Source of the DNA: Immersiella caudata
Taxonomy: Eukaryota > Ascomycota > Sordariomycetes > Sordariales > Lasiosphaeriaceae
Length of the DNA: 64,000 nt
NCBI GenBank assembly: GCA_030512335.1
Contig: JAULSU010000005.1
Location: 1,736,001-1,800,000 of the forward strand
Direction of reading: 5' to 3'
Shown one piece after another: positions 21,045 through 31,032 of the stretch. The notes under the pieces are model-generated. The model was not told the DNA's origin. It made no database searches and saw only the letters and a list, made by a program, of their open reading frames with translations. The stretch's first letter is position 1, and the number at the start of each line of letters is the position of its first letter. A program made the translations under genes and the position numbers.

Positions 21045-22163
21045 ATGGAGGCTTCGCCCCCCGACGCGATGGACGCGACGTCGAGCTCCGAGGGGTTCCC
21101 TTGGCAGTCAGGCCTCAGCCAGAGCCCGGCTACAAGAGCGCAGTTCCTCGAGACGGCACTTGATGACGCAATGAAATACGCAGGAGAGATCGCCAACCTC
21201 ATCAAGAGTGCCATTGGCGATAACCGCGACTCCAATCTCGCCAGCCTGATGGACACCGATCACCTGCTGAAATGGGGACATGAATTCTGTGAGTTTTCAG
21301 CCCGATTGTCACGACGGAGCTTCCTGGTAACTGTCTAACCATGCTATAAGCTGCCCTCTCCACCGAGCGTGATGGCCTCGAGGTCCTTGTCGGCGTCTAA
21401 GCTCCGACAGGCTCTGGCAAAAGTTCGCTCTTGAATGCCATCCTGGACTGCAGGAACCTCCTTCCTTGCAGCAACGCAGAGGCGTCGACCGCTACCGTCT
21501 GCAGGATAGCCTACAACTATAACCCGGACCCCGCGAAGTCCTTCGAGCAAAAGTTAACTTTTCCGAAAGGCCAAGAATACCAGGGCAGGGACAGGCGCAA
21601 TGGCCAGAAAGCATGACGTCTTGAAGTTTTACGCGACGCGGCGCGGCCGGAGCGTATTCAACCAGCCAGTGACGAAAGTGGAGGAGAGGTTCAAGCAAGA
21701 GAGGAATGAGATAGAGCGTCAGATTACGCTTGCCTGCGGACGTTCGATCCGCAAGGTTCGGGGGCAGCTTGCGCTCATCGTCAACAACATACTTGAAGTA
21801 GCTGACGAGGAAGTTGCTGAGGATGCGAGTCAGCCCATTGTCCATGAAAGGGGCACCACAACCCGATCCGTCCGACTCAAGCTCCAGGAAGGCATCCCCT
21901 CGCTGCTCGCTGAATTGGAGAAGAGCTGGAACAAGCCGGCAGTCTCTCTTGAGGAATTTCAAGACGTCGATATCCCTGACACGTTCATCATTGCTGGTGC
22001 TCGAGGACCCAATGGGGACAGATCCGATGTCAAGGCTGAGGGTTTTGAGGGCTCAGATATGGAGGGTATCGTCAAGATTGAGGAGAGCAACTCAGAGCCG
22101 GAGGTTGAAGTGAAGGTAAAGGGGGATAGGGATATCAAAGATGAGAAGGGTTGGACTTTTTGA
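21045..22163 (+). pseudogene. Broken dynamin-like GTPase (SLIP-GC/nuclear GTPase-like)
   Basis: Exon 1 (ATG 21045, or 20964) runs to 21288 and encodes a helical N-terminus, FLETALDDAMKYAGEIANLIK. A 62-bp intron, 21289-21350, joins it in frame to SALSTERDGLEVLVGV. Here a TAA (21398-21400) interrupts, and the frame then resumes directly with the P-loop APTGSGKSSLLNAIL, the CSNAEASTATVCRIAYNY switch region and SFEQKLTF. The P-loop normally begins GP or GxTGxGKSS, so the stop sits exactly where a Gly/Val-Gly would be. The P-loop frame runs out at 21616. A second frame, 21600-22163, encodes a coiled-coil and acidic tail (KVRGQLALIVNNILEVADEE, LLAELEKSWNKP) resembling the C-terminal part of the same large family, so several hundred middle residues seem deleted. 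Intact members are large fungal GTPases of unknown function. The C-terminal assignment is the weaker part. Confidence 0.65.
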
Positions 22164-22481
22164 ACCAGTGAGGCTGACCCTTTGGTTGATCAATGATCAT
22201 CCTTGGTGCCCTCCTTTTTTTCTCTCCTTTTGGAATGCCCTCGGAAAGAGATGGTCAGGGGCACATAGCCCGACTACTCTAGGCAGAATCCTGCCGTATC
22301 ATGTACATTAGGATAAGGGAGGTGGATAGGAGCGGAATGCTCCGACCTCGAGGCAAAATCCATGCCTCATCTTGTACCATAGGATCACCACCGCAGAGCT
22401 CCCATAGCTTATTTGCGCAATGAAAGCCAGATTTTGACTCATGATACTCGATTGTCCTGACGCCTAGTGCCTCCGCTCTGA
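22164..22481. other. Intergenic, about 320 bp
   Basis: Convergent 3' regions of the GTPase relic and the 506-residue orphan. An imperfect duplication is visible: 'aggcagaatcctgccgtatc' at 22282 resembles 'aggcaaaatccatgcctcat' at 22351, each shortly before a 'gtac' and 'taggat' pair. Confidence 0.4.
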
Positions 22482-24002
22482 CTATATCTCTTCTCCAGAA
22501 TCTACCATCCAGCCTTGCTCAATCAACGAATCAAACGGCACGACCTCCAACCAACCAGCCCGCCATCCGGGGATCATCATTCCCCAGACCTCACCGCGGT
22601 CCAGGACTTCCTGCTGCGACATATCGGGGTTTCTCATGTCCCGACACCTCACCGCAATAGCTCCTTCAGCGCGATCCCGAATCTCAGTCTCCGTAATGCA
22701 CGGCTCGCCGGAAATACATCTTCCCACAACCCGATGGCCGAGCAACGCATAACTATTATCCTTATCTCGATCGAAGATCCAGCGTTTCCCCACCAACCTA
22801 ATCCTCGGTATCCCTATTTCAGACGATACAAGGAAAAACTCGTCGTTGAGGCTGACTTCAGCTGTGGGTAGTAGCCGCTTGGCGATTGTGTTGAGTCCAG
22901 GAAGCGAGTTGCGAAACTCAACGCCTTCGTTGAGCTCGATTCCGGGGACGATGGTAGCTGAGTCGACGGGTCCGGTGCATTGGCCTATCGGTTTCCATTC
23001 TTGTTCCGGGGACGGTGAAACACCAACGACATTACCTTCACGCGTGCCGCAGACGTGTGGATGAAGAAGATGTGTCGAGGAGATCAAACGACGCTGCTGT
23101 TCCTTGCGGACCAGAATACCGGCTGCTGCCAAGACGTCATGCTTTTTGCTGACGTGCGGTTTCCCATAACCCGACACGACCCGAAATCTAAGAGATGACC
23201 CAGGATGCAGATATTCTTGGTCTGCAAGGCCGAGGATTGAGTTTGCGGGTCGATAGTCGTCGGCGGGCTTGAAAGGCCAGTCGAACCTGCTGGCCAAATC
23301 GCCTGGTAGTGGGTTGGATCCGAATAGTGCATGAAACAACACTCCGTCGAACTCGGTTTCAAGGGAGCGTGTGAACTCTTTGACGTCTGCCGGGATTTGA
23401 AAGTCAGGAGGGGGGTATAGCGACTCTTCCGCGCAGTCGAGCATCACGGTGGCTGTTTTGTCATATCCGTCCCAAATGATGTCGGTGCAGGCCGGAAGCA
23501 ACCCGCTCTTCGCCGCCTTCAGGATAACCGTCTCGTCCGGAAACCGATCGGGGAGGCTGTCGGGCTGATCGGGCGAAAGCAGGATTTCCACGCGAGGTCT
23601 GTAGCACCAAGGAGGCGCTGGGTAAACATCGTGCCACGGCGGCCTCACTTGAAGCCACTTCGCGACAAAGCCGCAGACTGCGAAAGGCAAGGGGCCTTCG
23701 GGAATATCTGGCCAGCAAAACAGCGCGAGGTTGTGGCCTATTATGACGGCCCCATGGACGCAGAAGACATCGCGGAGCTTGCTGCAAAACGCCCTGTATC
23801 TTGTCGGGTCTGAGTCGACTTGTTCGAATGACATCGCTCGTCCAGTGTCGGGATCTCGGAAGGAGAGGTCGGAAAACTCGTTGAGCCACACGCCGTCTCC
23901 ATAATCGAGAGGTCTGGTTTGGATCATGGTAGCCGCCGAAGAGGCAGGCGCCATCGGGAGGGACTGTGGGTCGGGAAGGCCCTGGGCTGTGTGAGCGGGC
24001 AA
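22482..24002 (-). CDS. Uncharacterised intronless fungal protein, 506 residues
   Basis: A single long frame with even codon use, so very likely a real gene. It starts MPAHTAQGLPDPQS, and an in-frame MAPASSAATMIQ (position 17) may be the true start. No signal peptide or membrane segment is seen. Notable stretches are VWLNEFSDLSFRDPDTGR near the N-terminus, CSKLRDVFCVHGAVIIGHNLALFCWP, and a Pro/Trp-rich region with WLQVRPPWHDVYPAPPWCYRP. Later come GSSLRFRVVSGYGKPHVSKKHDVLAAAGILVRKEQQRR, CGTREGNVVGVSPSP and the C-terminal GVWGMMIPGWRAGWLEVV-like block. The many short beta-type strands and the His/Asp/Gly pattern faintly recall an inactive trypsin-like fold, but no catalytic triad can be drawn and I do not assign one. 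It lies between a GTPase relic and an atypical kinase, in a part of the window without core genes. Confidence 0.75.
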   Translation of the reverse strand: MPAHTAQGLPDPQSLPMAPASSAATMIQTRPLDYGDGVWLNEFSDLSFRDPDTGRAMSFEQVDSDPTRYRAFCSKLRDVFCVHGAVIIGHNLALFCWPDIPEGPLPFAVCGFVAKWLQVRPPWHDVYPAPPWCYRPRVEILLSPDQPDSLPDRFPDETVILKAAKSGLLPACTDIIWDGYDKTATVMLDCAEESLYPPPDFQIPADVKEFTRSLETEFDGVLFHALFGSNPLPGDLASRFDWPFKPADDYRPANSILGLADQEYLHPGSSLRFRVVSGYGKPHVSKKHDVLAAAGILVRKEQQRRLISSTHLLHPHVCGTREGNVVGVSPSPEQEWKPIGQCTGPVDSATIVPGIELNEGVEFRNSLPGLNTIAKRLLPTAEVSLNDEFFLVSSEIGIPRIRLVGKRWIFDRDKDNSYALLGHRVVGRCISGEPCITETEIRDRAEGAIAVRCRDMRNPDMSQQEVLDRGEVWGMMIPGWRAGWLEVVPFDSLIEQGWMVDSGEEI

Positions 24003-24746
24003 CTTCGAGTTGGGGACGTTCCAGGTTAGAACTGCCTACCGCTCGGATGTAGCTTCTTGATTTTCGCCGAAATTTGAGTGCCCCGCAACGAAAGTCCGCG
24101 CTTATGTGCGCTGAATGGCCGAAGATGGTGCGTTTCTTCTCAGTTCCCGAGTTGGCGAGAAAGCGAAAGCTGCTTCGGCAGCGCTGATGCCTTTGCAGCT
24201 CTTCCCTCTAGGCCTGACCCAATTCACCTCGACAACACACTCTGTCCAGCAGAGCTCAGGCCAAATGGTCTCGCCGCCCGGATGGGAGATGTCCCCGTCC
24301 ATTCACCGGCCCGGAGCATCGTCGCGGGCGCGCCATTGGCAGGAAGGGTCAAAAGGCTTCCCGCAGGAATCATTCCTCCGAATCATTCCTCCAACCTGGA
24401 GCGGTGGACAACCATGACAAGACGTCAACGCGAGAGAGAGTCCCATTGCCTTCACCACAATGGACCCACAGACGGTTTCTCAGCCTGTTTGTGGCTTTTT
24501 TCAACCAGCGCTCTCAATACTCGCTCTCGACGTCTTTGACCACACGAGGCGTTGCGTTCCGGAAGCATTCTCCACGTCCGCCTTTGTTTTCCCTTCCCAC
24601 TTGGGCTCGTCGACCCCGTTGCCTTTCTTTGTGCATATCGGTTCTTAAGGCTGTGAACCCTAAGGACTGTCCACAGAAATTGTTGTTGACGCATACACTG
24701 AACACGCCCGATCCCTAATTACTCGGACCAAGCAGAAGACGGCAAA
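24003..24746. other. Divergent promoter region between the orphan and kinase-like genes
   Basis: About 740 bp between two start codons, with CT-rich leader before the kinase-like ATG at 24747. No TATA box or specific site stood out. Confidence 0.45.
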
Positions 24747-26854
24747 ATGCAAGCAAGACAGCGCAGATTTACTCGCGCGCAAATACAGGGGAACGTCAAT
24801 ATACGCAACCGGTTTCGCCTCAAGGACAGGCAATTATACGACAAGTTCGTATTCTACCGCAAGGGGGACCTTGCACAGTGGGACCTCGCTGCACGTCATA
24901 ACTTCTGGTCTGGCAATCATTACAGGCTCCCCCAACCCGTCGACACTATCCATCAGCCAGATTTGGCCCTGAATGCGGCGCGGAATGCAGTGGTCATTCA
25001 AGGAATCCCCTACCCACCGATACGCCCTCTACGTCTGGCGACCGTCAATGAGCAGCAACGGGTACACGCAGTTGCCGGACGACTTGATCCGCAGGCATCC
25101 AACGCAGTGAATCTCAAAAAGCTTGTGGGGAGTGGCCGCCATAGCGTTGCTGCTGTATTTGAGCGCGGTGCCGGCGTGAACAGGAAACTCTTTGTTGTGT
25201 AAGCTCGACAGTCTCTTTGCTCGCTCCGCCCAGTGACTGATATTCAATCAGCAAATTTCCCCTAAGGACAGGCACTTCCGATAAGCGTCACTTCAAGAAT
25301 GAAAAAAACATTACCGTTGTAAGTAGTAGTGATTCTAGCGGAGGGGGCGAAAGCTGATGGTTCTTTGCAATAAGAAATATAACCGCTCGGCACATATTGT
25401 TCAATTGCTTCGGAATGTTCCTGCCAATGTTCCTTTGCCCCCCGGCGCATCGCATCCGTTACACATGGACCGGAACTTGCTTGGCGGGCGGGACATGCTA
25501 TTTTTGGAGTATATTTCGCGGGGAGACATGGATAGCTTTCTCTCACGGCTTGTCGCTGCGGGTGTCCGAATCCCGGAGCGATTGATATGGCACATCTTTG
25601 GATGCTGTAAGCACCTCCCCTATTGTTGTTTGGTGTTGAAAAAGGTGCGTTGAGGTACTGATTATTCACCATGTAATAGTGACCCGGGCGTGTTTGGGAA
25701 TAGAGTATCCGGCTGACGAGCAGGTGGTTTGGAACAATATCCGAGCGACTGGCGGCCGATACGGCCCTCCTTTCAGCGAGACTCTTGAACACCCAGGCAG
25801 CGTACCGCGACCCAGACAAAAGACAAATGTGATTCATTTCGACATCAGACCGGCTAACAGTACGTCCCCATCGATACCTCGAGTCTTTAGGTCTTTAGGT
25901 GGCTAACAGACAGCTTTCTTGTCATAGTCTTGGTCGGCGATGTGAACGTTGGAGGCGACCCGGACGGGGTAACACCCCAGGACCGGCGCGGATACAACGA
26001 CAGGCACACACTTGCCCCCGTATTCAAGATTGCCGACTTCAGCTCAGCAAGGAGGTGGCAGGGCGGCTTGGCCAGCGATCCGTAAGACACGCACCCTGGG
26101 CCATGTCATGCATCTTCTAACCATGTACTTTTGGCGGACAGGTTTCTCCTTCAGAGAACCCGGGAGTTCGGCGTACCAGCTTACTATACGCCAGAGCAAT
26201 TTACCGAGGAGTGGGATGCGGTGAACTTTTTGCCTGACTGGCAGCACAACTATGTTGCAGGCAGATATTCGTGGAAGACAAATCTCTATCAGATTGGACT
26301 GGTAAGTGCCTTGGGAAGTCAGGGTACACAGCCCGTCTCTAACGGAGAGCTCTAGGTCATGTACAACGCCATCACCTTGAGACAGTGCGCTGGGGGATCT
26401 AGTCGACTCCGCTGGGACACCTACAATCTTCCGGATTTGTCGGGTGTGCCTCATGGCCCCTGGCCATTCACTCAGAGGAAGTCATGGAGCGTGGATCTTG
26501 TCCAGCTGAATAACAGCCTTGGAGTGAATGCGTACAGCAATGACTTGATCGAACTGGTCCAGCTGTGCCTGTGTGACAAGCCAGAATCCAGGCCAGATCC
26601 GAGATATGTGTTGGAAGTCATTGCGTGGAGGCTGGACAATCACCCATGGCCAGCAAACGAAGATCACAATGCGATTCAGGCTTTTATAAACGCTCACGTC
26701 GCGGCGCCACCACCACCACCGGTCAACCACTTCGCAATGCTCCAAAATGTAAGCCCGCCCCCCGTTCTCGTGTTGCCGTTGCTGATGTTTTGATGGGAAA
26801 CAGTACCTCAGGGCTGGAGGACCTGCAGCACTCCAACCAGCATTGCGGGTGTAA
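24747..26854 (+). CDS. Atypical protein kinase-like protein, eight exons
   Basis: Exons: 24747-25198, 25252-25318, 25354-25606, 25680-25859, 25928-26081, 26142-26301, 26356-26748, 26804-26854, giving 569 residues. All seven introns have GT-AG ends and the frames agree; one is only 35 bp. Kinase landmarks are a Gly loop (VGSGRHSVAAVF), the beta-3 Lys in VVKFPLR (Lys152) and a likely helix-C Glu in FKNEKN (Glu168). The catalytic loop is HFDIRPAN (310-317), with Asp and Asn kept but Lys-Pro replaced by Arg-Pro. The metal-binding motif is DFS (354-356) instead of DFG, and the APE motif is PAYYTPEQ. An insert of about 20 residues rich in Gly/Asp/Arg lies between the last two main motifs. The essential residues are present, so activity is possible. 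It belongs to the divergent, lineage-restricted kinases of filamentous fungi; no substrate can be inferred. It converges on the thiolase gene with 280 bp between. Confidence 0.8.
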
Positions 26855-27134
26855 TCACGATCGATGGCCTCGAGAGTCCCTGGATGCCCCGGCAAGACGG
26901 ACATGCTGCGATCTATGGGGAATCTCTGGAAGGTCACCATGGCTCCAGCGAGAATTGTGGCTCCGTAGTGATGGAGCAGCGAACGTTGTAAACGGCCATG
27001 ACGGTAGTGGTGCAACGAGGACACACCCAATGCTGAGAAAGGGGGTAACGGCAACGTGAAAAGACCACCAAAAAGTGTTTCATCTTCTTCATTCCCACAA
27101 TATATACTATATACAGTCTCGCGTGATTACCACT

Positions 27135-28394
27135 CTACTCCCGCACGAACAACCCGCTCATGCCCATGCCAGTACCAACACACATGCTCACAACACCCAC
27201 CTCACCTCCGCTCCTCTTCAGCCCGTGCAACAGCGTGCTCGTCATGCGTGCACCCGTCGCTCCAAGCGGGTGGCCCAGCGCAATAGCACCACCATCAGGG
27301 TTCACCTTGCCCTCCTCCCACTCCTTCTCCAACCCAAGCTCCCTCACACAGTAAATCGCCTGGCTCGCAAAAGCCTCGTTGATCTCCCACCGCTGCACAT
27401 CCCCATTCTCCAACCCGAGCTGCTTCAACAGCTTCGGAATCGCCAACGCCGGGCCAATCCCCATCTCATCCGGCTTACACCCGACCACCGACGCCCCGAC
27501 AAACTTGCCAATGATGCTTCCCGTCAACCCCAGCTCCGTCGCCGTGCTCCGCCTCATCAACAGCGTCGCCGCCGCCCCATCACTAACCTGGCTCGAATTC
27601 CCCGCGGTACTCCTCCCATCCCCCTTAAACGCCGGCTTCAGCTTCGCCAGCGCCTCCAGACTAACCCCCGCTCTAATCCCATCATCCTCCGTCACCGTAA
27701 CCTCCTTCTGCTCCCCGACCTTATTCCCCGCCTTATCCACCTCCTGCCACCTCGTCGCAACCGGCACAATCTCATCCTTGAACGCCCCCGTCTCCCTCGC
27801 CCTCGCGGCGCGGTTATGGCTCTCCACCGAGAAGGCATCCTGGTCCTCCCGCGAGATATTATACCTCTCCGCGACATTCTCCGACGTCAAACCCATAGGC
27901 ATGACGCAGTCCCTCGCGTCCTTCACCTCTGACTTGTACAGCGCCGGCCAGGCATCCACAGGGATCGCACGACTTCCATAGTTGCGCGTCATGCTTTCCA
28001 TGCCCGCAGCGATACCCGTATCGATCATCTCGGTTCGAATCTGCGACGCGACGAGCGCAACGGATTGCAGCGACGAGGCGCACGCGCGGTTGGTGGTGTA
28101 CAGCGACGTCGAGTTAGGAAAGCCAACGTGGTTCATGGCCATGCGGGCGGCCTTGGACCCGCCGAGTTCGGAGAGGACAACGCCGACGGCGACGTCGTCG
28201 ATGTCGGCGGGGGAGAGGGTCGGGTTCGCTTCGAGGGTGGCGCGGAGGACGACGGAGAGGAGTTCTTCGGGGTAGGCGTCCTTGAGGCCGCCCTTGTAGG
28301 AGCGGGTGATCGGGGTGCGCAGGGAGGAGAGGATGACGACGTCGGAGGGGGACTTGGCCAGGACGGCCTTGATGCCGCGGGGGAGGACGGCCAT
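27135..28394 (-). CDS. 3-ketoacyl-CoA thiolase (acetyl-CoA C-acyltransferase)
   Basis: Cleaves 3-ketoacyl-CoA with CoA in the last step of fatty-acid beta-oxidation. Intronless, 419 residues from ATG 28394, the usual thiolase length of about 400. Catalytic residues are all present: the nucleophile Cys105 in NRACASS, His375 in GHPLGATGAR, and the second Cys405 in SMCVGTGMGMSG. Other family signatures are RTPITRSYKGGLKD, GGSKAARMAMNHVG, AAGMESMTRN, MGLTSENVAERY, REDQDAFSVESHNRA, GNSSQVSDGAAA and EINEAFASQA. The frame is open upstream to 28505, but those 37 residues are Pro/Phe-rich without family resemblance, so the internal ATG is used. The C-terminus is VRE, not an SKL-type signal, and the N-terminus (MAVLPRGIKAVLAK) does not match a clear PTS2; peroxisomal or mitochondrial location stays open. 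The opposite strand carries long shadow frames because of C-rich third positions. Confidence 0.93.
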   Translation of the reverse strand: MAVLPRGIKAVLAKSPSDVVILSSLRTPITRSYKGGLKDAYPEELLSVVLRATLEANPTLSPADIDDVAVGVVLSELGGSKAARMAMNHVGFPNSTSLYTTNRACASSLQSVALVASQIRTEMIDTGIAAGMESMTRNYGSRAIPVDAWPALYKSEVKDARDCVMPMGLTSENVAERYNISREDQDAFSVESHNRAARARETGAFKDEIVPVATRWQEVDKAGNKVGEQKEVTVTEDDGIRAGVSLEALAKLKPAFKGDGRSTAGNSSQVSDGAAATLLMRRSTATELGLTGSIIGKFVGASVVGCKPDEMGIGPALAIPKLLKQLGLENGDVQRWEINEAFASQAIYCVRELGLEKEWEEGKVNPDGGAIALGHPLGATGARMTSTLLHGLKRSGGEVGVVSMCVGTGMGMSGLFVRE

Positions 28395-29295
28395 GGTGGG
28401 CGGTTCGAAGGAGGGTTCGACTGGGTGAGCAAGAAATGGAAAGACGGGGCAACGAAAACGCTCAGCTGCGGAAGGGAAGCAGGCAGAAGCAATGGGTATC
28501 GTCAATTGGAAAGAAAGAAGCAGGAAGAGGAAGAGGAAGCAAAGAAAGTCAACAGGCTACGAAAAATGAGAGCCGACCGACAAAGTCCCAGACTAGCCGT
28601 TGCTCCGGTTGTTCCATCATCGGGGATATGCGGAGTTGACCATGCCCCGGAGTGGGGTGCAGGGAAAATGCAGAGCCGGGAGGCGAACCAGGCGGCAATC
28701 CTTTCGGCAGCGCGGGGGAGCGATACCCCTGCAAATCCCCAAAGGATGTCCCCCTTCTCCCCCAAACAGCTCCAACTCCAAGAGAGCACATCAAGACAAA
28801 CCAGGCACGCGGACAAGCAGATGAGGTTTCATAATTGCATTGAGGATAATGGACAGTCTGGAAGGCATCCTTCGTTTGTGACTGTTGCCTGCAATAGTGA
28901 TAGCATCGGAAACGCAAGTTGTAACTCCGAATCAACCCAGCCACTGGGGATTCTCCCACCGTCGTAAATGTCGTAATGTACAAAGATCCGAGCGTCATGA
29001 GCCGCCCTCTTCTGTCCAAGAAGACCGGCATCTGCCGGCTGGGGGCCCATCGGTATCGTCGTCGTGCTGAAGTAGCAAAATCGTCCTTGGTAACCATGTG
29101 AACTGTGAACCGAATCGTAGCTATGATACAACCGAAAATAAAGCCCTGCGCTGTGAGATTGTCATGCAAGTACATCCAGCCCTCGTCCTTCATCTGCATT
29201 TGGAAGTGCTGGATCATGGGCTTGATGGCCCTCCTTGTCCGCCCGTTTGCCCAGGCTATCAGGTCTTTCGCCCGCATCCCCTGCCAGGCCACCTT
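28395..29295. other. Region between thiolase and coiled-coil genes, holding a 247-codon frame
   Basis: About 900 bp: thiolase leader on the right of its ATG, then the 3' region of the coiled-coil gene. A minus-strand frame of 247 codons (29292-28549) starts just after the stop of the upstream gene, yet shows no domain, and has Trp, Cys and Arg scattered as in non-coding DNA. It is not annotated as a gene. Confidence 0.4.
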
Positions 29296-31032
29296 CTATG
29301 CCTCGTGGCTGTATCGAATCCCGAGACCAACACGTCCCGGGTCCCGAAGACCACCAGCAACCCGCAGCTTTTTGGTGGGGCTCGTCTGGGAGTCCTGGGA
29401 CGAAACCTGGTCACGCGTCTCTCCGTGTCCACTAAACTTGCGCTTCTCGCCCATCGCAAGACCGCTTTTGTTAAGTCCGCCAAACAGCTTTGCCTGAAGT
29501 TTGGCGCTCTTGTCGGTCGGTGCAGGTGTGCCATCTCTCGAGTTGACTGAGCTGGCCACTTCAAAGCTCTCTCGGGGGTCCCGGCGCAGCATCTCCGAGG
29601 CAGCCTGACTTGCCTGGCTCTCAAACACTTCCTCCTCTTCCTCCTCACCAGACTGTCGTTGGGACCGAGGATTGCTTCCACGCGAGGCAAAGGAAGCTGC
29701 TGCAACCGACTGGAGGGCTTGACGGGCCAGCTCTTCATTGTCCTCAGCCGAGATCGTACTTTCCCGACTCTTCCGCCGCTCCCGGTTCTTTCCTGGTGTC
29801 GGAGTTTCGGGGACGAAACGGCTATTACGATAGGGAGGTTCGGTCTGTGGCACAAGATCCACCGAAGGAAGAAGTCCACCGTCGAGTCGGGACCGAGCAA
29901 TGGGGGTCGTCGGTAGGGAGGACATGGACTGAACATTCCGTGTGTGCTTCGACTGGACGCGGGCAACTGGCCGGTGGCCAGGGAGGGGCGTCGACGGGGC
30001 GCTGTTATTCTCTTGACTTAGGGCCTGAAGCAGGACGGCAAAGTTCTCCTTGCTGTGATCCCGATCGGGACGAGCTTCTCGGTTTGTCAAAGAGCGGGGT
30101 GTTTGTCGGGGTGTCGCGCGGTGCTGCACCGGGGTTGCGGCCGCATGCTTGGGGGTGGTCACTCCATGGAACATGCCGCCGGGGCTGCAAAGAATATGCA
30201 AGTGCTCGCGGTTCTCCCGGATGCGATTCAGCAACATGTCCCGCTCATCTGTAAGGCCTGCAATCTCGTCTTCCTTCTGTTGAATGACCTTTCTAGCAGC
30301 CTTGTACCTCTTGAGCACCAACTCGTGTTCTGCCAAGACTTGCTGGTGCTCGGCCTCCAGCTGAAAGTACTTTGCTTGGGAAGCCTCAGAAGAAGTTGTG
30401 AGATCATGGCGAGCCTGGCGGGAGTGTTCGGCCATTCGTAGTGCCTCCACTTCTCTCCTGGTCATCTCATGCTCCACCGCTGCGCGCTTCGAATCCTCCT
30501 CGGCCTGTATGGTCAAAAACACATACTGCAGCTTGTGGTGCGCGGCCTCCATCTTCAGTCTGGCTTGCTCAGCGAGACAGGCCTGGAGCATGTTGCGTAG
30601 GTCAGCGGCAGAGGCAGCTTCGATCTGGACGTTGGTTGGAGGAACGAATTCGGGCGCGGGGGCCACATCTCTAGTGATGCCGTTCAATCCTGTCGCGGGA
30701 GGGGAGAAGATTCCAGTGCGTTGGGAGGCAGGAAGTCCGAGCGGGTTGACGACCCCGGCACCGGCGGCGAGCGGCACCTGGGACGATGGTGGAGGAGTTA
30801 ACGACGAGGGGATGACGGATGCAGCACGATCGTCGTTGAGCTCCGTCTTGAAAGATGATGATGGGTCTGCAACCGGTGAGTCGGGGCCCGCCGTGGAGGG
30901 GATCGTCTGTTGCGACGATGGTTCGAGTGACATGTCGTCTGGCGGGGTTACGAGGTCGTCAACAAGGCCAGCGCGCTCGTCGTGGGGGACGCCGTTGACG
31001 ACCTGCGCCGACTGTTCAATGTCTTGCGACAT
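29296..31032 (-). CDS. Coiled-coil, disordered fungal protein, 578 residues, probably nuclear
   Basis: A single uninterrupted frame from MSQDIEQSAQ to YSHEA. The first 150 residues are Ser/Pro-rich and disordered. Residues of about 165-300 form a long heptad-patterned helix (LRNMLQACLAEQARLKMEAAHHKLQ through QQVLAEHELVLKRYKAARKVIQQKEDEIAGLTDERDMLL), a clear coiled coil. The remaining half is basic and Ser/Thr/Pro-rich with many TP and SP sites (TPKHAAATP, TPRQTPRS, SSLPTTPIARS, ETPTPGKNRERRKSRES), an acidic cluster and a basic KRKFSGHG/KKLRVAGGL tail ending GLGIRYS. The composition suggests a nuclear or cell-cycle-phosphorylated scaffold; the family is known to me only as unnamed proteins in other filamentous fungi. 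Transcribed in the same direction as the thiolase and the multicopper oxidase. Confidence 0.8.
   Translation of the reverse strand: MSQDIEQSAQVVNGVPHDERAGLVDDLVTPPDDMSLEPSSQQTIPSTAGPDSPVADPSSSFKTELNDDRAASVIPSSLTPPPSSQVPLAAGAGVVNPLGLPASQRTGIFSPPATGLNGITRDVAPAPEFVPPTNVQIEAASAADLRNMLQACLAEQARLKMEAAHHKLQYVFLTIQAEEDSKRAAVEHEMTRREVEALRMAEHSRQARHDLTTSSEASQAKYFQLEAEHQQVLAEHELVLKRYKAARKVIQQKEDEIAGLTDERDMLLNRIRENREHLHILCSPGGMFHGVTTPKHAAATPVQHRATPRQTPRSLTNREARPDRDHSKENFAVLLQALSQENNSAPSTPLPGHRPVARVQSKHTRNVQSMSSLPTTPIARSRLDGGLLPSVDLVPQTEPPYRNSRFVPETPTPGKNRERRKSRESTISAEDNEELARQALQSVAAASFASRGSNPRSQRQSGEEEEEEVFESQASQAASEMLRRDPRESFEVASSVNSRDGTPAPTDKSAKLQAKLFGGLNKSGLAMGEKRKFSGHGETRDQVSSQDSQTSPTKKLRVAGGLRDPGRVGLGIRYSHEA

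Noticed and set aside
27075..27932. A 285-codon plus frame opposite the thiolase
   Set aside because: Arg/Pro/Leu-rich antisense shadow caused by C-rich third codon positions of the thiolase.
28549..29292. A 247-codon minus frame just after the coiled-coil gene
   Set aside because: No recognisable domain and amino-acid use unlike real proteins here; it probably reflects a stop-poor 3' region. A junction with the upstream gene was looked for and none was found.
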